A stretch of DNA of 64,000 bases, taken from assembly GCA_032358255.1 (NCBI GenBank), contig JAULBX010028382.1, forward strand, positions 4,329 through 68,328, given 5' to 3'. The position numbers were made by a program, and so were the translations under genes. The notes beneath the pieces are model-generated. The model was not told where the DNA came from, searched no databases, and worked only from the letters and a program-made list of their open reading frames with translations. The DNA comes from Heterotrichella gracilis (lineage: Eukaryota > Sar > Xanthophyceae > Tribonematales > Xanthonemataceae). Of the stretch, positions 61,189 to 64,000 are shown piece by piece; positions within the stretch are counted from its first letter, which is position 1; each line of letters begins with the position of its first letter.

Positions 61189-64000
61189 TCACTGCTGCTG
61201 CGGTGACCTGAAGAGTGTGAGCCACGGGTAGTGCATGTGTTGCAGCTGCAGGGATGCCTCCATCATGGCAGTGACCACATAGGCGTACTGGCAGGTGGGC
61301 ATGAACTGGGCGGTCTCCTCGAGGAACTGCTCCCACACCAGGTCCGCCTGCAGGGTGGAAGGGTATAAATGAGGGGTAGGGGTGCGGCAGGAGAGAGGGT
61401 TCAAACAAATCTGTGTAAATGTGGGGTGTGTGCATGAAAAATAGCCCTTGCTGTTGAGACAACAAACGGCTGTGTGTGTGCACTTGCTTACCGCCCATTG
61501 TTAGCATCACACTTCCCTGCCGTCCCCCCCTCCAGCCCCCTTCCCGTCTCCACCACCACACCCACACCCACCTTGAGCAGCAGCGCCTTGATGGTATCCA
61601 GCTTGCCGATGCTCTCAGGCGCCTCCCCACCACCACCACCACAACAACAACAACCTGAATTACACCACCGCCACCCCACAAAACACCACACCCACCACAT
61701 CACCACACCCACACCCGCCCACCTTGAGCAGCAGTGCCTTGATGGTATCCAGCTTGCCGATGCTCTCAGGCGCCTCCCAGCACCTGCTGATGGCGGTGGG
61801 ATAGGCGGAGAGCGAGGCAGGCTCCTGGTTGGCCAGCTGCTGGAGATCGTCCAGCAGCTCGTAGTATGCGCGGCCAAGGATCTGCTCCTGGGTGCGCAGC
61901 GACTCCTGCGGGGGGGGTTGGGTGGGTGTGAGGCGGTGGGGTGGAGGGGCCAAGGTTGTGTTCCAAGGGGGTACACACACCCCTATTGTGTGCAGGGGAT
62001 GACGATGTCTTATTTCACGTGATTTAATGAAAGTAAGCGGATGCACAGGCGTCCTTATGAGACACCCCATGCGCATCATCCGAGGAGCTCCCATTCCCTC
62101 CCCTCATACCCCCACAACCACCACCCAGCAGGCAACCCCCATATCCCCACCCCGCCACCCCCCATCCCCGCACACCTTGAGCGCCTGCAGCTTGAGCCTG
62201 TGCAGCGAGGACAGCCCCGGCCCCAGCTTGTGCAGCACCCCATGGGCAGCATCTGAGGGCCGCAGGTTGCCCAGCCAGGCAAAGGGCCGCTCCGCTGGCA
62301 GCAGGTGGTCGAGGAACATGATTCCCGTCACCCGCTCGCTGCCGATGACTGCTTTTTTGAGTGCCAGGAGGTTGGCCAGCTGGGTGCGGGCGTCCTCCAC
62401 GGGGCCTCTGCAGGTGTGTGGGATGGGTCCTCATGTATTATTTCTTATTTATCATTATCATTATATTAGTATTAACCTTATTATCTTCCATCAACCCGTG
62501 TTTGATAGTAATTGCGACGTTTCGCCCTGGTGTACATTCCCTCAAAACAGTGGTGTTGCTCTGTATATGCTTGTGGAGGGATTTGCATTGCAACTCACAA
62601 GCCACACCTCCCCACCCACAACCCCCACACACCCACCTCCACCAACCACACCATCACCACCACCACACCCCTCCACCCACCTGAGCGCCACATCCGAGGC
62701 ATCATGCTCCAGCAGCTTGCGGATGCTGAGCACAGTGACCAGGTGCTGCGCGCGCCACTGGTCAAAGGCCGCCTTCACATCATAGCTGCCACTGGTGGCG
62801 TCGGTGGTGAGGGGGGGCGGGGCCAGGCCCAGGCCGTCGTGCGCAAACATGGAGGGGGGGCGGTCAGGAGAGACCTCGCCTGCGGGTGGGGAGCGGGGGT
62901 GAGGTGGAGTGGGCAGGCGGGTTGGGGTGGGTGAAGGAGGGGGAAAGTTGCGGTGCCCAAGGGGACTAAAAGCAGGATTATTTTCTGGTGTGGTTTCTCT
63001 GCGGTGCTCTCCATGTGACAGGGTAAAGACGGGACTCGCACCCTGCCAAGTGGTGCATGCAACAGCGGGTGAGTGCTACCCATTGGCGACAAGGAGGTGG
63101 TGACAAGTGTACTCCCGACATTGCCCTACCTAGCGGCGCCGAGGAGGGCACTGCGGTGAACGCCGAGCGCTCCCCTCCCCTCCCCCCCTGTCCCCTGTGC
63201 GAGGTGTGGATGAGCGGCTTGATTGGGCCAGGCGACTTGGTGGCAGCCGCCATGCCGTGCATGCGCCCCATGGAGAGCAGGTCGGGATCCGGCAGCAGCT
63301 GGGGATAGCTGCAGGGGGAAACAATAATACATTATTCGATGAAAAATATCACTATCAATTATAGTCAATTATAGTAAATTTATCATTCGAAAATACTACA
63401 CATGATACGGTGGTGGTAAAATTGAATGTACATCAGTTGCACTGGGCTTGGCGCCGCATGCGAAAGGCTGAATTTTGATCCGACGGTATCGGTGGGACGC
63501 CGCGCATTCCCAAGCTCAAGCGCCACCCCTTGCCTCTCCTTCCCACCCCCACGCCCCACCCCCTGCCCCCACCTGTGCTCGCCGTGCGCGCTCCCGCTGT
63601 GGCGCTGGTGCAGCGGGTGGCCACCCCCCTCCAGGGTCAGGGGGGGTGCGGCGGGTACCTCTGTGGATGCCATTCTGGACAGGTGGGGCACCACACCCAG
63701 CTGCTGCTGCCTCAGCTGGCGGACCTGCAAGGGGTGGGAGAGGAATTAAGTATGTGTGTGTGTGGGTGAAAAGGGGGGGTGAGGGTGATGCGGGGGCAGG
63801 CATCAGCTGCTGCTGTCCCCTCAGTTTGCGGCCCACAAGGGGCTGTGTTGAATGCATGCATTTAGTGGATATCAAATGTACCACCCAACAATCCCCCTCT
63901 TTGCAGCTCCCATGTCCACTCCTCTCCCAAGTGCACAGCTCCAGATGAACAGCAAGCGCACCATCCGCTGGGTGTGCACATTGCTTGCGCCGCTGCATGC
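61189..64000 (-). CDS. Unrecognised helical protein, C-terminal part; 5' end outside the window
   Basis: Exons in minus order, 63724-63573, 63308-63130, 62879-62681, 62407-62176, 61905-61723 and 61347-61189, join in phase to the stop at 61189-61191, about 300 residues. Another exon may lie at 63900-63960 (RMVRLLFIWS). The first exons are low-complexity; the rest is strongly helical: AAFDQWRAQHLVTVLSIRKL, EDARTQLANLLALKKAVIGS, HGVLHKLGPGLSSLHRLKLQ, YYELLDDLQQLANQEP, DLVWEQFLEETAQFMP. This looks like an alpha-solenoid or vesicle-tether type protein, but I cannot name the family. A downstream exon is possible, since a donor-like ttcag|gtcacc lies just before the stop. Confidence 0.75.
61572..61628 (-). 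repeat. Nearly identical echo of the 3' end of the 61905-61723 exon
   Basis: 57 bases match 61723-61779 with one difference (GCG for GCA, synonymous), including the donor. The flanking cacacccaccttgagcagca is shared too. It lies in the downstream intron and is the youngest echo in the window. Confidence 0.95.

Noticed and set aside
63025-63110. tRNA-like sequence on the minus strand (gggtagcactcaccc ... ggtgcgagtcccg)
   Set aside because: It has A- and B-box-like words but no 7-bp acceptor stem and no proper T-stem pairing. At most a tRNA-derived fragment.

Overview
The window is nuclear DNA of a eukaryote, most likely a green alga close to the Trebouxiophyceae (inference). Genes have many short GT-AG introns and GC-rich third codon positions. 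Products include organelle-targeted proteins, IMP dehydrogenase, an MDR-type ABC transporter and a JMJD5-type oxygenase. Telomere-like tracts in introns are of the TTTAGGG/CCCTAAA type, which is known from plants and Chlorella-like algae but not from Chlamydomonas. No CRISPR array, rRNA, complete tRNA or prokaryotic operon is visible.

Layout. 1-11.6 kb: three tandem units (A, B, C; about 4.6 kb each, + strand) of an F-box/leucine-rich protein gene. Only B (3913-7226) is intact; A and C carry lesions, and a fourth 5' fragment, D, lies on the minus strand at 32.8-33.7 kb. 13.3-17.0 kb (-): HflX-type GTPase. 17.7-22.6 kb (+): IMP dehydrogenase. 23.8-32.6 kb (+): full-length ABCB transporter, 19 exons, 1274 aa. 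33.7-36.5 kb: non-coding, with a GC-rich repeat block. 36.6-44.4 kb (-): a 16-exon gene for an N-myristoylation-motif protein with the helical half and WD40 propellers of an APAF-1-like protein but no nucleotide-binding core. 46.3-47.5 kb (+): mitochondrial inner-membrane-protease-like signal peptidase. 47.7-48.7 kb (-): intronless disordered protein with a RAD51AP1-like C-terminal motif. 49.6-52.2 kb (-): NIPA/DUF803 transporter. 52.9-55.6 kb (+): JMJD5-like JmjC oxygenase. 56.8-58.7 kb (+): unrecognised protein. 61.2 kb to the end (-): C-terminal part of an unrecognised helical protein.

The genes do not form a pathway; they look like ordinary eukaryotic neighbours. The most unusual feature crosses gene boundaries. 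Introns in most multi-exon genes contain 'echoes', short degenerate copies of the adjacent exon edge with its splice site, often linked to the true exon by TTTAGGG/CCCTAAA-like tracts. In several echoes the differences from the exon are mostly synonymous. Some intron boundaries also look like products of tandem duplication at an AG|GT site. Together these suggest introns being built or enlarged by local duplication, or by repair copying from a diverged homologue.

Exon coordinates were derived by hand from splice consensus, reading phase and family conservation. All intact models close in phase from ATG to stop, but none is confirmed by transcripts.
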